From assembly GCA_951802425.1 (NCBI GenBank), contig OX637794.1, positions 868,001 to 932,000 on the forward strand: 64,000 nt of DNA. Direction: 5' to 3'. This document shows positions 1 to 10,400 of this stretch, piece after piece. Every line of letters starts with the position of its first letter. Position 1 is the stretch's first letter. The position numbers and the translations under genes are program-made. Source of the stretch: Clavaria fumosa (Eukaryota > Basidiomycota > Agaricomycetes > Agaricales > Clavariaceae). The notes below the pieces were generated by a model, which saw only the letters and a program-made list of their open reading frames with translations, was not told the DNA's origin and did no database searches.

Positions 1-399
1 TACGACAAGCTGGGCAACGTCCATTGAGATTTTCCTTGATGTGGTGCCAACAGAAGCGACATATCTTAATGAGAGGTACATTAGGGAGAGCATATAACCA
101 CTTGAAGGATCCGAGAACATACTTGATAACCGCAGACACATGGTTTAAAGTTGACGTCGGAAATATCCATCTCCTCTAGACAAAGCGGACATTCTGCATC
201 CTCCTAATTCGGGATACACATCGCAATTCGAATCTACTTGCATTACGCGAAGAAATAATGGAAGACGAACTGTTTCATCGTCGCTCCAATACGCGTCCTG
301 GACTCCTGCAAGAACGTGTGATTTGGACTGAGAAATGGATATGATTGCATTAGGAGCGGGGGCCGGAAGAACTGAATGTGAATGTGATCTCGAGGCCAT
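1..399 (-). CDS. NOT4: NOT4-like CCR4-NOT RING E3 ubiquitin ligase, N-terminal part (runs off left edge)
   Basis: Partial gene; only the N-terminus is in the window. Splicing exon 123-203 to exon 1-64 (intron 65-122, GT..AG) gives a continuous C4C4 RING finger: ECPLCLEEMDISD, then FKPCVCGYQ, then ICRFCWHHIKENLNGRCPAC. This C4C4 spacing, with CGYQ-ICRFCW in the middle, is diagnostic of the NOT4/CNOT4 subunit of CCR4-NOT, a RING E3 ligase acting in mRNA decay and quality control of stalled ribosomes. The first exon carries DAYWSDDE just before the RING, as in fungal homologues. Its donor is ambiguous: intron 204-246 or 204-270, both phase 0. The start at 399 (MASRSHSH) is the nearest in-frame Met; an earlier one at 561 is possible. 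The downstream RRM domain would lie outside the window. Family call is confident; exact start is not. Confidence 0.88.
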
Positions 400-1444
400 T
401 GTGCGGGTGTCTGTGCAATGCGGTGTGAAACCTGCTAATGTCGTGTATTGTGATTGCGATGGGAAAGGCGCGAGTGAAGGGCATATGCCCTTGAGGCGCG
501 GGCTGTGTTTGTACCATAGTCCTTCCCACGGTATTTGGCTGGATGGCTGTGGCGACGCCACCAGTCATCGACCAGCCAACTTCAGTGGTGAAACGTTTTC
601 AATGTCGTGCAATCAAAACCTCCACTGAAGAAACGGGTACATTCGAAAATGGTTGGTGCTCGGTAAAGATACGAATAACTCGCAAGAGACTGCATGCTTG
701 GAGATTCAGATTCCTCCCTTTCATTGATGCTGGCGTCTCAAGCCTCGAGTCGGAGCAAGTCTCAAAGCCAAGAACTCAACTGACATTATTGCCTTTGGGT
801 TGAAGACCTTTTCAGCACTCTTTCCCAAATCAATCTGCGGCGATCATATTCCCTGCCTGCTTCCGGAGCGCAATGAGCTGGCTCTCAGATCTGACCTCGA
901 ATCTGTCTGAGCGCACACCCCACATGATGATCTCTCCCAATTTACCAAACGCTATATATGCCACAGATCAGCCAGGACCCAACAAAGAATGTGCATGGCT
1001 GTTCAGCCACCTTCTCCGTACCCGACGATTGATGCGTTCTCGTGCGGCTGTGCGAAGAACGAAGAATCTCGGGACGGAGCCACTCCACCGCTGCCCACTT
1101 TGCGTCTTCGTCTGCGCTTGGACTAGCTTTTTGTTGAAGCAGGGATTTCTTTCAAATTCTCTCCATTCTCCTTGTCCTCTACCCACATCGTTTGGACTGG
1201 AACCATAACGGGTGCGCGATGTGCAAACAAGGCATCACATTGCTAACCTTGAATTGGTCCTCTCTTCCGCTTCCGAGAGCCCTGTGATGAATTCCCCTTG
1301 ATCGCCCTGTCACGGTCCTTGCGGGGCAGTGCTGGCTCGAGACTTTAAGCAAACACTCTCAACTGAGCACTCTCACATAAATGGCTGCTGTGCTCGTTCT
1401 CAATTCCCCCGGGCCAACACTTACTGTCCGGTTCTACCACTATC
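400..1444. promoter_or_regulatory. Divergent intergenic region between NOT4 and the secreted-protein gene
   Basis: About 1 kb separates the divergently transcribed NOT4 (-) and the small secreted protein gene (+). Short open frames here have no recognisable domain and no consistent splice structure. I see no convincing gene; the interval presumably holds both promoters. No TATA box or other named site could be assigned with confidence. Confidence 0.4.
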
Positions 1445-2129
1445 ATGAAGGTTTTATTCGCATCTCTCTTTTTGTCTCTTCTTTCCCCCGCCATCACGTC
1501 AAGTATTTTGCCCCGTGCAGACACCCCTCAGTTCTACCTCTTCACTTCCAGCAAAAACGCGGCGAATTTACTTGTACACTCGCCTTCCATTTTTTCGTCC
1601 GCCATGCATCTTCCCTCATGTCTTATTAGCCTGTGCGAATCAGCACTACGGGAAGTGGCTTCACGTCTCTCACTGGCTCCGCACCCCCCGGTAAATTTTT
1701 CTTCTTAAAGGGGAAACTGGTAGCGGGTAAGTGATTATCACCGTGTCCTCCCAGACCGTGCTTGACTTCGCATGCTACAGCCCAAGCAGGCCCCAATCCA
1801 TTGAATGGCGTCATCAGCGCCATTCAGTTACCAGCCTGCGATAGCAATTGGGGGCAGCTCACTTTCTTGAGCAATCCGGGCATCTGCACGCATACCGTGA
1901 ACTTCCAGCTGCGGTCGAACACACTGAACTCCCAGTTGGGTGCTTTTTTGCTCATCGACAATAGCGGCGGCTTTTTCGCCTGCGGGTCTACTTTTGATGT
2001 AAGCACTCCGCCACATAGACTTTTGTTAGATGTTTAATGCGTCCTTAGATTTACTATAGGCCTGACAACACGACGCCGCCGAATCTTAACTGTGTTCCTG
2101 TCAGCCTGTACACCGTTCCTGTCACCTAA
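1445..2129 (+). CDS. Small secreted cysteine-containing protein, unknown function
   Basis: Four exons can be joined in frame: 1445-1573, 1630-1726, 1781-1998 and 2049-2129, all with GT..AG introns of 50-56 nt, giving 174 residues. The N-terminus (MKVLFASLFLSLLSPAITS) is a clear signal peptide followed by a possible KEX-type cut after LPRA. The body is rich in Gly, Ser, Asn and Phe, with cysteines near LPACDSNW, NPGICTH, FFACGS and LNCVPVS that could form disulfides. The pattern (FYLFTSS..NLLPVRI.TTGSGF..LTG then a glycine-rich stretch and GKFFFLKGKLVAG) resembles small extracellular proteins common in agaricomycetes whose function is not known. No catalytic motif is visible. It is the only clearly secreted product in the gene-rich half. 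Confidence 0.72.
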
Positions 2130-2719
2130 TTCGGATGACGGTGAACAGCACGGACGCAATCATTACTAGTACGGACAGCGAATACTTACATGGGTGTGAA
2201 GGACATTCAAGCTGAACGACACTGTGTACACGGACTGCATTGCGTACAATAGGGATACGTTCAAGGACAACATCTGAAGTAAACTTGACACTGATCTACC
2301 AAAGCAGTTTGGTGAAAGTAAAGCGACGAGCCGCTTCTTCCCTCAACGGTTGAAAAAATATTCGTCGACTGATTTCCACATTTTGGTAAAACGATCACGA
2401 AACCCTCGATTCATCCTCCAGTTGTGTGGGGGTGGGGAAGGAAAGACCTCTGCCATTGCAGGAATCCATAGTCACGTGCTTATCCGCCAATCCCACCGTC
2501 TCATCGCTGCGAGCTCGATCGAGTCTACGAGCCTGCAAGACAGATTCTTCATCCATGAGCCGGAAGCGGTGCTATCACTGATATGAGCATTATTGGGTAG
2601 GTGGAGTCAGCGCTGGGCGTTCGGACCCACATAGGGGTAAAGGCGCCAGGTCCGGATTGCTGCGCACTCCTACTTAATGGGAGCGCACAGGCGTCGAGTC
2701 CTTTCTTCTAACCATCACC
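2130..2719. other. Intergenic region upstream of the vWA gene
   Basis: About 590 bases between the secreted-protein stop and the vWA-protein start. The single short open frame at 2350-2586 has no domain or splice partner. I see nothing else; it should contain the 3' end of one gene and the promoter of the next. Confidence 0.4.
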
Positions 2720-5700
2720 ATGGCTCGGTACTACGACGTTCCTCGCCTTTGTGGCATCTACTATATCCCGACACACATCACGGTCTACGCACCGTCTTGG
2801 CTTCCCCAAGTATCCCTCTCCACCGAGGCTCAGATATGCGACACGGCGTCCCGCACCCGGCTTACCCAGACGTTCGTCAATCCGTCCAAAAACAGCGCTA
2901 TCACGAGCGCCAAATACACCTTTCCACTCTACGAATCCTGCGCCGTCGTCTCCTTCCGCTGCTTCGTAGGCGATCGTCTCATCGAGGGCATCGTAAAGGA
3001 GAAGGAAGAAGCGAAGCAGGAATACAAGGAAGCCGTTGCACGCGGTGAGACCGCAGGCTTGCTTGAGCGCCACACCCCCGACGTCTTTAGCACATCCATC
3101 GGGAACATCCCTGCAGGAGCTACGGTGAGGGTCGAGATCGCGTATATCATGGAGCTCAAGCACGATGCCGAGGTTGACGGTCTCCGGTTCACTATTCCCA
3201 CGAGCATCGCACCGCGATACGGGGACGCTCCCAGCGGGTTGGCCACCTTTTGGGACGGCCAGCCCATACCGGGTGCACAGGCCAAGGGTGGCATGAAGAT
3301 CTCCGTTCAAATAGTCATGCCAAGTATCATTCGCTCCGTCCAATCCCCATCACACAACATTGCCGTCCATCTCGGCGGCTGTATGGAGAATGTTCCTGAC
3401 GACGCCTACAATCCAAAGCATGCCCTCACCACCCTCACTCAAACCTCTACCGAGCTTGGAGCCGACTTCGTCCTCCTGGTGAAATGCGCAGATCTTTCTT
3501 CCCCGCGAGCGCTCTTGGAGGCTCATCCCACCCTCCCAAACTCGAAGGCTTTGATGGTCACACTCGTCCCCAAATTCACGCTCCCATCCGGTCCCAAACC
3601 CGAGATCGTGTTCGTCGTCGACCGGTCTGGTAGCATGAGCCATCGAATGAATGCCCTCAGATCATCTCTCGCCGTTTTTCTCAAGTCTCTTCCCCTTGGG
3701 GTTAAGTTCAACATTTGTTCGTTTGGCTCAGACCACTCATTCCTGTGGAATAAGTCTCAATCATATTCGGAATCCACACTTAACCAAGCCCAGAAACACG
3801 TTGAAAGCATGGCGGCTAACTTAGGCGGCACTGAGATCCTTGCACCCATCAAGGCCACTATCTCGAGGCGTTACAAGGATCTCCCGCTTGACATTATGGT
3901 ACTAACGGACGGACAGGTATGGAACGCGGACGAACTGTTCAAATATATCGAGAAGAATACTGTGTCCGGAGACGTGCGTCTCTTCAGTCTAGGCATCGGT
4001 CAGGACGTGAGCCATTCTCTTGTGGAGGGCATGGCAAGGGTGGGGAGAGGGTTTGCACAAATCGTTTCTGATGAAAAGGAAAGCATCGAGGGCAAGGTCG
4101 TGCGGATGCTCCGAGGTGCTCTCAGCGCACATATCAAAGATTATCGGCTGGAGTGGGAAGGCAAGCCGGCCGAGGCGCGGGCGCAAAAGATAGCCCCGTC
4201 GTCATCGCCAGTCGCGCCGAAGAAGATCAGCTTGTTCGACACAAAGGCCCCGACGGACACACCACTATCAGGTGTCAGGAATCGTGCGGACCGCTTTGCC
4301 CATTTGCCCGCCTTCGTTCCAAGCGTCTTACAGGCTCCCTATAAATTACCACCTCTCTTTCCGTTCTCTCGCTCTACTGCGTTCACCATCATTTCTGGCG
4401 ACGCCCTCGCGCCTTCGTCCGTCTGGTTGCGCGGAACCACCCCCTCCGGCGACCAGCTCGAGCTTGAAATCCCTGTCCAAACTTTGCAAGACAAGGACGA
4501 AACTATCCACCAACTCGCGGCACGGAAGGTTTTGCAGGAGTTGGAAGAGGGCACAGGCTATCTGCATAGTGGCAAGTATGGCGTAGATCAAGTCAAGAAC
4601 GAAGGGACGTTTGGGGATTGGGTCGAGCGCGAGGGGATACGCGTGGGCGTCAGGTACGGCTTGGCGAGCAAGTGGACCAGCATCGTTGCCGTTGGAAAGA
4701 AGAAAGTCGAGGCGAAGACCATGGAGGCCGATGAGGACTCTGTGACTGAATTGGCGGAGGAGGAATACGAGCTCGTTGACGTTTCTGATCTCCGTGCGGA
4801 GGTTACAACGGCCCAGCCAATACTCCGTACCTCAGATCAATGTCAGACCCATTCCGTGACACTCTCCGCTGCGTCTGCTTCTCTTCTTTCACCCGCGCCT
4901 ACTGGGTTTGGAGGGAGTGAAATTCTGCAACAATACAGGCCTGCCCCTTCTCTGTTTTCACCCTTAGGACGCTCGACTTCCCAAGCTTTTCATGCTTCGT
5001 CGATTGCGGCTCCCCCTTATCACACTTTCGGCAGTGGGTTCATTGGAGGAGACTTGCCCATGCAATATGGCGTGGGGATGCCAGCAGGTCAATCATCTTC
5101 TCCCGCCCCTGTCCCAACAATGAAGGCCACCAGCTGGGCGGCTCAGCGCAAGGCAAAACGGTCCATTGCACCAGGAGACAATGTCCATGCCATGTACATC
5201 GGGGGCGGGTCGGCGATAGCAGCAACATCGCAATGCGCCCAAGCCATGGACATCGAGGGCGGGTCGGCGATAGCAGCAACACCGCAACGCGTCCGAACGA
5301 CGAACATCAGGGGCGGGTCAACGATAGCAGCAACACCAGAACGCGTCCGAGGCATGGACATTAAGGGCGGGTCGGCGATAGCAGCAACACTGCAACGCGA
5401 CCAAGCCAACGCATTAATATCTCTGCAAACGTTTGAAGGTTCTTTCGCGCTGACCTCCGCGCTCGCTTCTGTGCTCGGCGCCTCACTGTCTGGGCTGGAA
5501 GCAAAATTAGCCCAGCTCACCTCTGCTGGTGTCATTTCGAAGTGTGGCGCAGACGACAGGAGAAAGCTGTGGGCGACGGCATTGGCGGCTGCGATGTTCG
5601 AGGGCCGGTGCCAAGGGGAGAAAGACATGTGGGAGTTGGTCGTTGAGAAGGCGAAAACGTGGATGGCTGGTTTGGTTGGACGGTTGGACATGGCATTATT

Positions 5701-5737
5701 GGAAGGGAAGGCAGTTGAAGTGATCGCTGCTCTGTAG
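2720..5737 (+). CDS. VIT and von Willebrand factor A domain protein
   Basis: Uninterrupted 1005-residue frame without introns, unusual for this region. Residues about 10-150 form a VIT (vault/inter-alpha-trypsin) domain, recognisable from TQTFVNPS....YTFPLYES and EKEEAKQEYKEAVARGETAG followed by IPAGATVRVEIAY. Residues about 295-470 form a vWA domain with a metal-binding MIDAS motif DRSGSMS, a conserved TEIL threonine loop and LTDGQVWN. This is the inter-alpha-trypsin-inhibitor heavy chain/vWA5-like architecture; fungal members have no signal peptide and are presumed cytosolic scaffolds, function unproven. The C-terminal third is low-complexity and contains 18-residue tandem repeats (separate entry), followed by a helical tail similar in position to vWA-family C-terminal extensions. 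The start at 2720 is preceded by CACCATGG, a good context. Confidence 0.88.
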   Translation: MARYYDVPRLCGIYYIPTHITVYAPSWLPQVSLSTEAQICDTASRTRLTQTFVNPSKNSAITSAKYTFPLYESCAVVSFRCFVGDRLIEGIVKEKEEAKQEYKEAVARGETAGLLERHTPDVFSTSIGNIPAGATVRVEIAYIMELKHDAEVDGLRFTIPTSIAPRYGDAPSGLATFWDGQPIPGAQAKGGMKISVQIVMPSIIRSVQSPSHNIAVHLGGCMENVPDDAYNPKHALTTLTQTSTELGADFVLLVKCADLSSPRALLEAHPTLPNSKALMVTLVPKFTLPSGPKPEIVFVVDRSGSMSHRMNALRSSLAVFLKSLPLGVKFNICSFGSDHSFLWNKSQSYSESTLNQAQKHVESMAANLGGTEILAPIKATISRRYKDLPLDIMVLTDGQVWNADELFKYIEKNTVSGDVRLFSLGIGQDVSHSLVEGMARVGRGFAQIVSDEKESIEGKVVRMLRGALSAHIKDYRLEWEGKPAEARAQKIAPSSSPVAPKKISLFDTKAPTDTPLSGVRNRADRFAHLPAFVPSVLQAPYKLPPLFPFSRSTAFTIISGDALAPSSVWLRGTTPSGDQLELEIPVQTLQDKDETIHQLAARKVLQELEEGTGYLHSGKYGVDQVKNEGTFGDWVEREGIRVGVRYGLASKWTSIVAVGKKKVEAKTMEADEDSVTELAEEEYELVDVSDLRAEVTTAQPILRTSDQCQTHSVTLSAASASLLSPAPTGFGGSEILQQYRPAPSLFSPLGRSTSQAFHASSIAAPPYHTFGSGFIGGDLPMQYGVGMPAGQSSSPAPVPTMKATSWAAQRKAKRSIAPGDNVHAMYIGGGSAIAATSQCAQAMDIEGGSAIAATPQRVRTTNIRGGSTIAATPERVRGMDIKGGSAIAATLQRDQANALISLQTFEGSFALTSALASVLGASLSGLEAKLAQLTSAGVISKCGADDRRKLWATALAAAMFEGRCQGEKDMWELVVEKAKTWMAGLVGRLDMALLEGKAVEVIAAL
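5195..5405 (+). repeat. 54-bp coding tandem repeat (about 3.7 copies) in the vWA protein
   Basis: The unit begins at 5204, 5258, 5312 and 5366, a period of exactly 54 bp (18 codons). Each encodes GGS(A/T)IAAT followed by a variable stretch such as SQCAQAMDIE. Nucleotide similarity between units is high, so the array is recent or homogenised. It lies in the disordered region between the vWA domain and the C-terminal helical segment, where length change would be tolerated. Confidence 0.9.
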
Positions 5738-7278
5738 CTGTAACGCACGTAATTTATTTTCTGTGTGTATAGCTTGTATAACTGACGTTGCCAAAAGGGA
5801 CTTGATGAAATGGCCCCCTAGTTTTCATCACTACTGCAGAGGGAGTTAGGATTTATGCACTGTACCATGTAACAGATTGATGTTGTATAATCCAATCCAT
5901 CCTCTTGCTGATAATTCTCCAAGTAATGACATTTTATTGAGAGCAAAATATGGCGAGTTGGCTTCAGTCAGCTTCAGGAATGTCCTCACAAGTGTACACC
6001 ACACCATCATTCTCTACAAGTAAGGCCCAACTCTGAATGTTAGGCTTGACCCCCACCAGTTAGTATTCTGTGTCTTTCCCCTTCATCATTTCCTGTAAAT
6101 ACCTCTGTCATGGCTGCAGCTTTCTTTGCCCATCGCTTTGCTTCCCTCTCATTGGAAAGTGTGCAACACACCTTGCAAAGTCGAAGCTGCCTCTACTATA
6201 CACACCTTCCTGGTTCATCATGTTCATAATGATCAGACTCTTCTTAATGACAGTGACAGCAATGAGTTGAAGGTGGCTCGAATTGAAACAGGTGCACTGA
6301 TTCCTGTATTAAGGGTTGATCTTGGTCATAGGATCGACACCTGGGGCCACTTCTACCAGACCGAGCACTGCATGCAACGCAGTAGACTTGCAGCCAACGG
6401 GCGGCAATGGGCGGCGTGGATGCCACCGTCCCTTCCGCCCCTTGCGCCCGTCCTCTACTCCCACTCAACGGCCCAAGTCCCTGCCATCGGTCTGTGACCG
6501 CGGTCGGGGCTTAGGCCGTTGCGGAGGCGTGGTGGAAATGCCGCAGACAGCATGGCTGGAGTGGATAGGCGCAGGCAGCGTGAGCGGGGTGCATAGGGCA
6601 CCAGTCAATGTGGGTGGCGTGCGTGTGCGGGCGCAAGTGGCATGGGTGGGTACAAGGGGCATGCACCTGCAAGAGCTCGACAGCGCCGCTCCTGTGAAGA
6701 CCAATGAGTGAACATCTGGTCCACGACAAGATTGGAAGGTAGCGATGGCCCCGGCGTCTCATTCGAATCCAACCAGACAGAGGAAGAAGGAGGCGGCGCG
6801 ACCCCCGACAAGGTGCGCACAGATGGGGCGGAGAGTGCTTGTGATGCCTCTGCATCACCAGGCGTTGCGGCGGCGCCAAATCAGATCACGGGGCCTGCGA
6901 CAGTGTGGGTTGCGACAGTGGGGCAGAGCCTGGGGGAGCGGGAGGGGTACCTTTGTTTTACTCACTCGCCGCATCCGAGGATCCTCTACGGGTCGTCGTA
7001 GGCCACTTCAGAATCTCCGCCAGCGCCTGCGAGCAGGAGCGGCGGCAAGAAGTAACCGCGCTTGGGGGAACTATTCGCACCCAGGCCTCCGGCTCCAGGA
7101 ATCGTCTCCGGGCATCGCGCCCTCTCGTAGTGCTTCCTCATTTCCCAGGGCGCCCCCTCAGGTTTCGGAACAACCTCTTCTCGTGGACCCTCCTGATGAG
7201 GCGACTTTGAGCGAGGCTCCAACTCTGCTCGAACAAAAGGGAGCCCTACAACTGCGGGAGACAGACTAGTCAGGCGCT
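5738..7278. other. Intergenic region between vWA gene and ADE6; no firm gene
   Basis: About 1.5 kb. Several open frames of 60-180 codons overlap in the GC-rich stretch 6300-7270, on both strands, but none has a domain, a convincing splice structure or consistent codon use, and they read as shadows of composition. A possible short coding trace on the minus strand near 5985-6180 is listed separately. The rest holds the vWA 3' end and upstream sequence of ADE6. Confidence 0.4.
5985..6180 (-). pseudogene. Possible minus-strand exon remnants, unknown
   Basis: Read on the minus strand, the interval near 6180-6080 gives SNEREAKRWAKKAAAMTEVF and a further short exon-like frame near 6040-5980 gives SWALLVENDGVVYTCEDIPE then a stop. 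Both read like real protein and are separated by sequence containing AG and GT sites. There is no clear start and no upstream partner. It may be a gene remnant or transposon debris; weak evidence only. Confidence 0.22.
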
Positions 7279-7312
7279 CACGTGTGAACTTCATGCCATA
7301 AATGAGCACGTG
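7279..7312. promoter_or_regulatory. Two CACGTG E-boxes upstream of ADE6
   Basis: Palindromic CACGTG hexamers at 7279-7284 and 7307-7312, 28 bp apart and 110-143 bp before the chosen ADE6 start. CACGTG is the core site of fungal bHLH regulators such as Cbf1/Pho4-type proteins. Two copies so close upstream suggest a functional regulatory site, but this is inference from position only. Confidence 0.45.
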
Positions 7313-7421
7313 ACATACAGAACGCCACTTGCTCAAGTCCAGTTTTGGAGGCGCGCGCAAGGTGATCTTACGTTGGAATCGAATCTGAGATGAATTGGAC
7401 CTGATGTGTTTACTACCAGTC

Positions 7422-10400
7422 ATGCTGATACTCCAAGGGTCTTCCTGCCATTCTGCATCTAGGCGCGAAACGTTACTGAAAGCAATCCAGCAGAGATGCT
7501 CCCGCGTAGCCAGTGTGGATGCTATATACATTCACCTCGTCAAATGCACTTCCGAGTCGGCACAATATCGTCTCCAGGATAAAAATTTGGCTTGCAACGG
7601 ATCTCTGAAACGACTGCTGAATTATGGCGATGACATAGATCTGCCCTCCACTCTCGATTCCCTGGAGAAAAGCTACAATGTCGTGTATATTCTCCCAAGG
7701 CCAGGTTCTATATCACCTTGGTCTAGCAAGGCCACGGATATTGCCATTATTTGTGGTCTTGGAGATCTTGTGGAGCGAATCGAGCGTGGTCTCGCCTATG
7801 TGTTCAGCATGACAGAAGGCGCGCCACTCACAGACACCGAACTCAATTCTTTTGCCCACATTGTGCATGATCGTATGACCCAGATTGTGCAGTTTACACC
7901 TCCTAACGAAAGCACAATCTTCGCCCGTAAGGCTCCTCGCCCGCTATGCACAATCGATCTCAGCGGTGAGGTGTCCCGCGCGCGGCAGAATCTAGTCGAC
8001 TCGAACAAAGCTTTAGGCCTCGCTCTGACCACCGACGATGTGGAATATCTCTTGTCTGTCTATGGCTCCGACGCTTCGCATGACCGACATGGCCTCACCG
8101 ACGCCGAGCTTTTCATGTTCGCACAAGTTAACTCTGAGCATTGTCGACATAAGACTTTTAATGCATCTTGGACGATCGACTCCAGTTCTCTGCCATATTC
8201 ACTGTTTCAGATGATCAAAAATACCGAACAATTCGACAACGGTCGAACAATCTCGGCGTATACTGACAATGCTGCCGTCTTTTCTGGACACGATGCCCCT
8301 CGCTTCGGTATCGCGTGCGCATCTCCTAACGCGCCAAACCAGAATCTTGCCCGCTTGTACAAATCACACGTCGAACCTATGCCCATACTCATTAAAGTTG
8401 AGACACACAATCACCCAACTGCTGTGTCTCCCTATCCCGGTGCGGCCACAGGATCAGGGGGTGAGATACGCGATGAGGGCTCAGTAGGCCGAGGCTCGAA
8501 GCCGAAAGCGGGTTTGACCGGATTCACTGTTTCTAATCTCCTGATCCCTGGACATGAGCAAGACTGGGAGACGGATTTTGGAAAACCGCCACATATCGCT
8601 TCCGCCCTTGATATCATGCTAGACGGCCCCCTTGGCGCCAGTGCATTCAACAACGAATTTGGAAGACCTGGGTTGTGTGGATATTTCCGGACTTTTTGCG
8701 AAAGCATTCCGGTTTCGGATGACGGGCAAGTACGAGAAATCAGGGGCTACCATAAGCCGATCATGATCGCCGGTGGCTACGGCAATGTTCGACCTGAATT
8801 CACGAGAAAAGACCGGATCACGCCAGGAGCACCAATTGCTGTTTTAGGCGGACCAGGTATGCTCATTGGTCTTGGAGGCGGAGCAGCTAGCAGTCAGATC
8901 TCTGGCGCCGGTTCTGCAGAACTTGATTTCGCCTCGGTCCAAAGAGAAAACGCCGAAATGCAGCGTCGATGCCAGCAGGTCATCGACGCTTGCGTGGATC
9001 TCGGGCCGCAAGGGAATCCGATCCAGAGCATACATGACGTTGGCGCGGGCGGTTTATCCAATGCGTTGCCGGAATTGGTCCACGATTCCGGCCTTGGGGC
9101 GAGGTTTGAGATCAGAGACGTGTTGGTTGCCGATTCGTCCATGTCGCCTCTGGAAATCTGGTGTAACGAGAGCCAAGAGAGATATGTCTTGGCCATAAGC
9201 CCGGAAGAGCGAAGCGTCTTCGAGGACATTGCGAAGCGAGAGAGGTGTCCTTTCTCCTTCGTTGGGGTTGCGACGGAGGAGGAGGAATTGGTTGTCTCCG
9301 ACAGGTTGCTGTCTCAGACCGTCGTTCAACTCAAGATGTCGACTTTGTTTGGTAAGCCTCCCCGAATGTCCAGGCACGACATCACGCGCAGAGCGGCACG
9401 CATTCCTTTCGACGCCACTCTAATCAAGTACCTGTCGCCAAGTAACACTCTCCATGAATGCCTTGCCATCGCCGTTCAACGCATTCTTCGACTACCATCG
9501 GTTGGATCTAAATCTTTCCTCATCACCATTGGAGACAGATCCGTCACCGGGCTGGTTGCTCGAGATCAAATGGTTGGGCCGTGGCAGGTGCCTGTTGCTG
9601 ACGTGGCCGTCACCCGATCCTCATACGGTTTTGACGTACGCTGCGGTGAAGCCATGGCCGTGGGCGAACGCCCTACGATAGCTCTTCTGGATCCAGCCGC
9701 TTCAGCACGTATGGCGATTGCCGAATCACTGACGAATCTTGCTGCCGCATGTATTGATGACCTGTCCTCAGTCAAGCTCAGCGCTAACTGGATGTGCTCA
9801 GCCTCAAAGCAAGGAGAAGGATCTGCCTTGTATGCAGCTGTGAGAGCTGTTGGGATGGAGCTCTGCCCTGCGCTTGGCATAGGGATCCCCGTGGGCAAAG
9901 ATTCGATGTCCATGTCCATGAGGTGGAACCAGGGCGACGAACAGCGAGAAGTGAGCGCCCCTTTGTCATTGATCGCCACCGCCTTTGCCCCTGTTACGGA
10001 TATTCGAGGGACGTGGACTCCAGAGCTTCAAGCAGACGTCGGAGAGCCGACAGTAGTTGTATTCTTCGACATTGCTGGGGGCAATGAGCGGCTGGGAGGC
10101 TCAGCTCTTACCCAAGTGTTCAAGCAACTCGGTTCAGAGGCACCCGACGTCGTAGATCACGCGGTATTGAAGAGCTTCCTTATCGGCTGTCAGAACGTGA
10201 GGAAGAGACACCCTGGACTCGTACTAGCCTATCACGATCGGTCTGACGGTGGGCTTTTCACAACCTTGGCGGAAATGTGTTTCGCTGGCCGCACTGGCCT
10301 TGAAATATCACTGAACACGTGGCCTCCTGGTCACAACCCCATTTTGGCATTGTTGAACGAAGAACTAGGCGCGGTTATGCAAGTCAGGAAGTCACAAATT

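Noticed and set aside
873..1208. 111-codon plus-strand open frame
   Set aside because: No start context, domain or splice partner; overlapped by another open frame on the opposite strand.
6316..7269. Overlapping open frames of up to 174 codons on both strands
   Set aside because: GC-rich composition, no domain, no splice logic, overlapping each other; treated as non-coding.
7395..7421. Upstream ATG of the FGAM synthase frame
   Set aside because: The nine extra residues are not family-like; the next Met gives the expected N-terminus.
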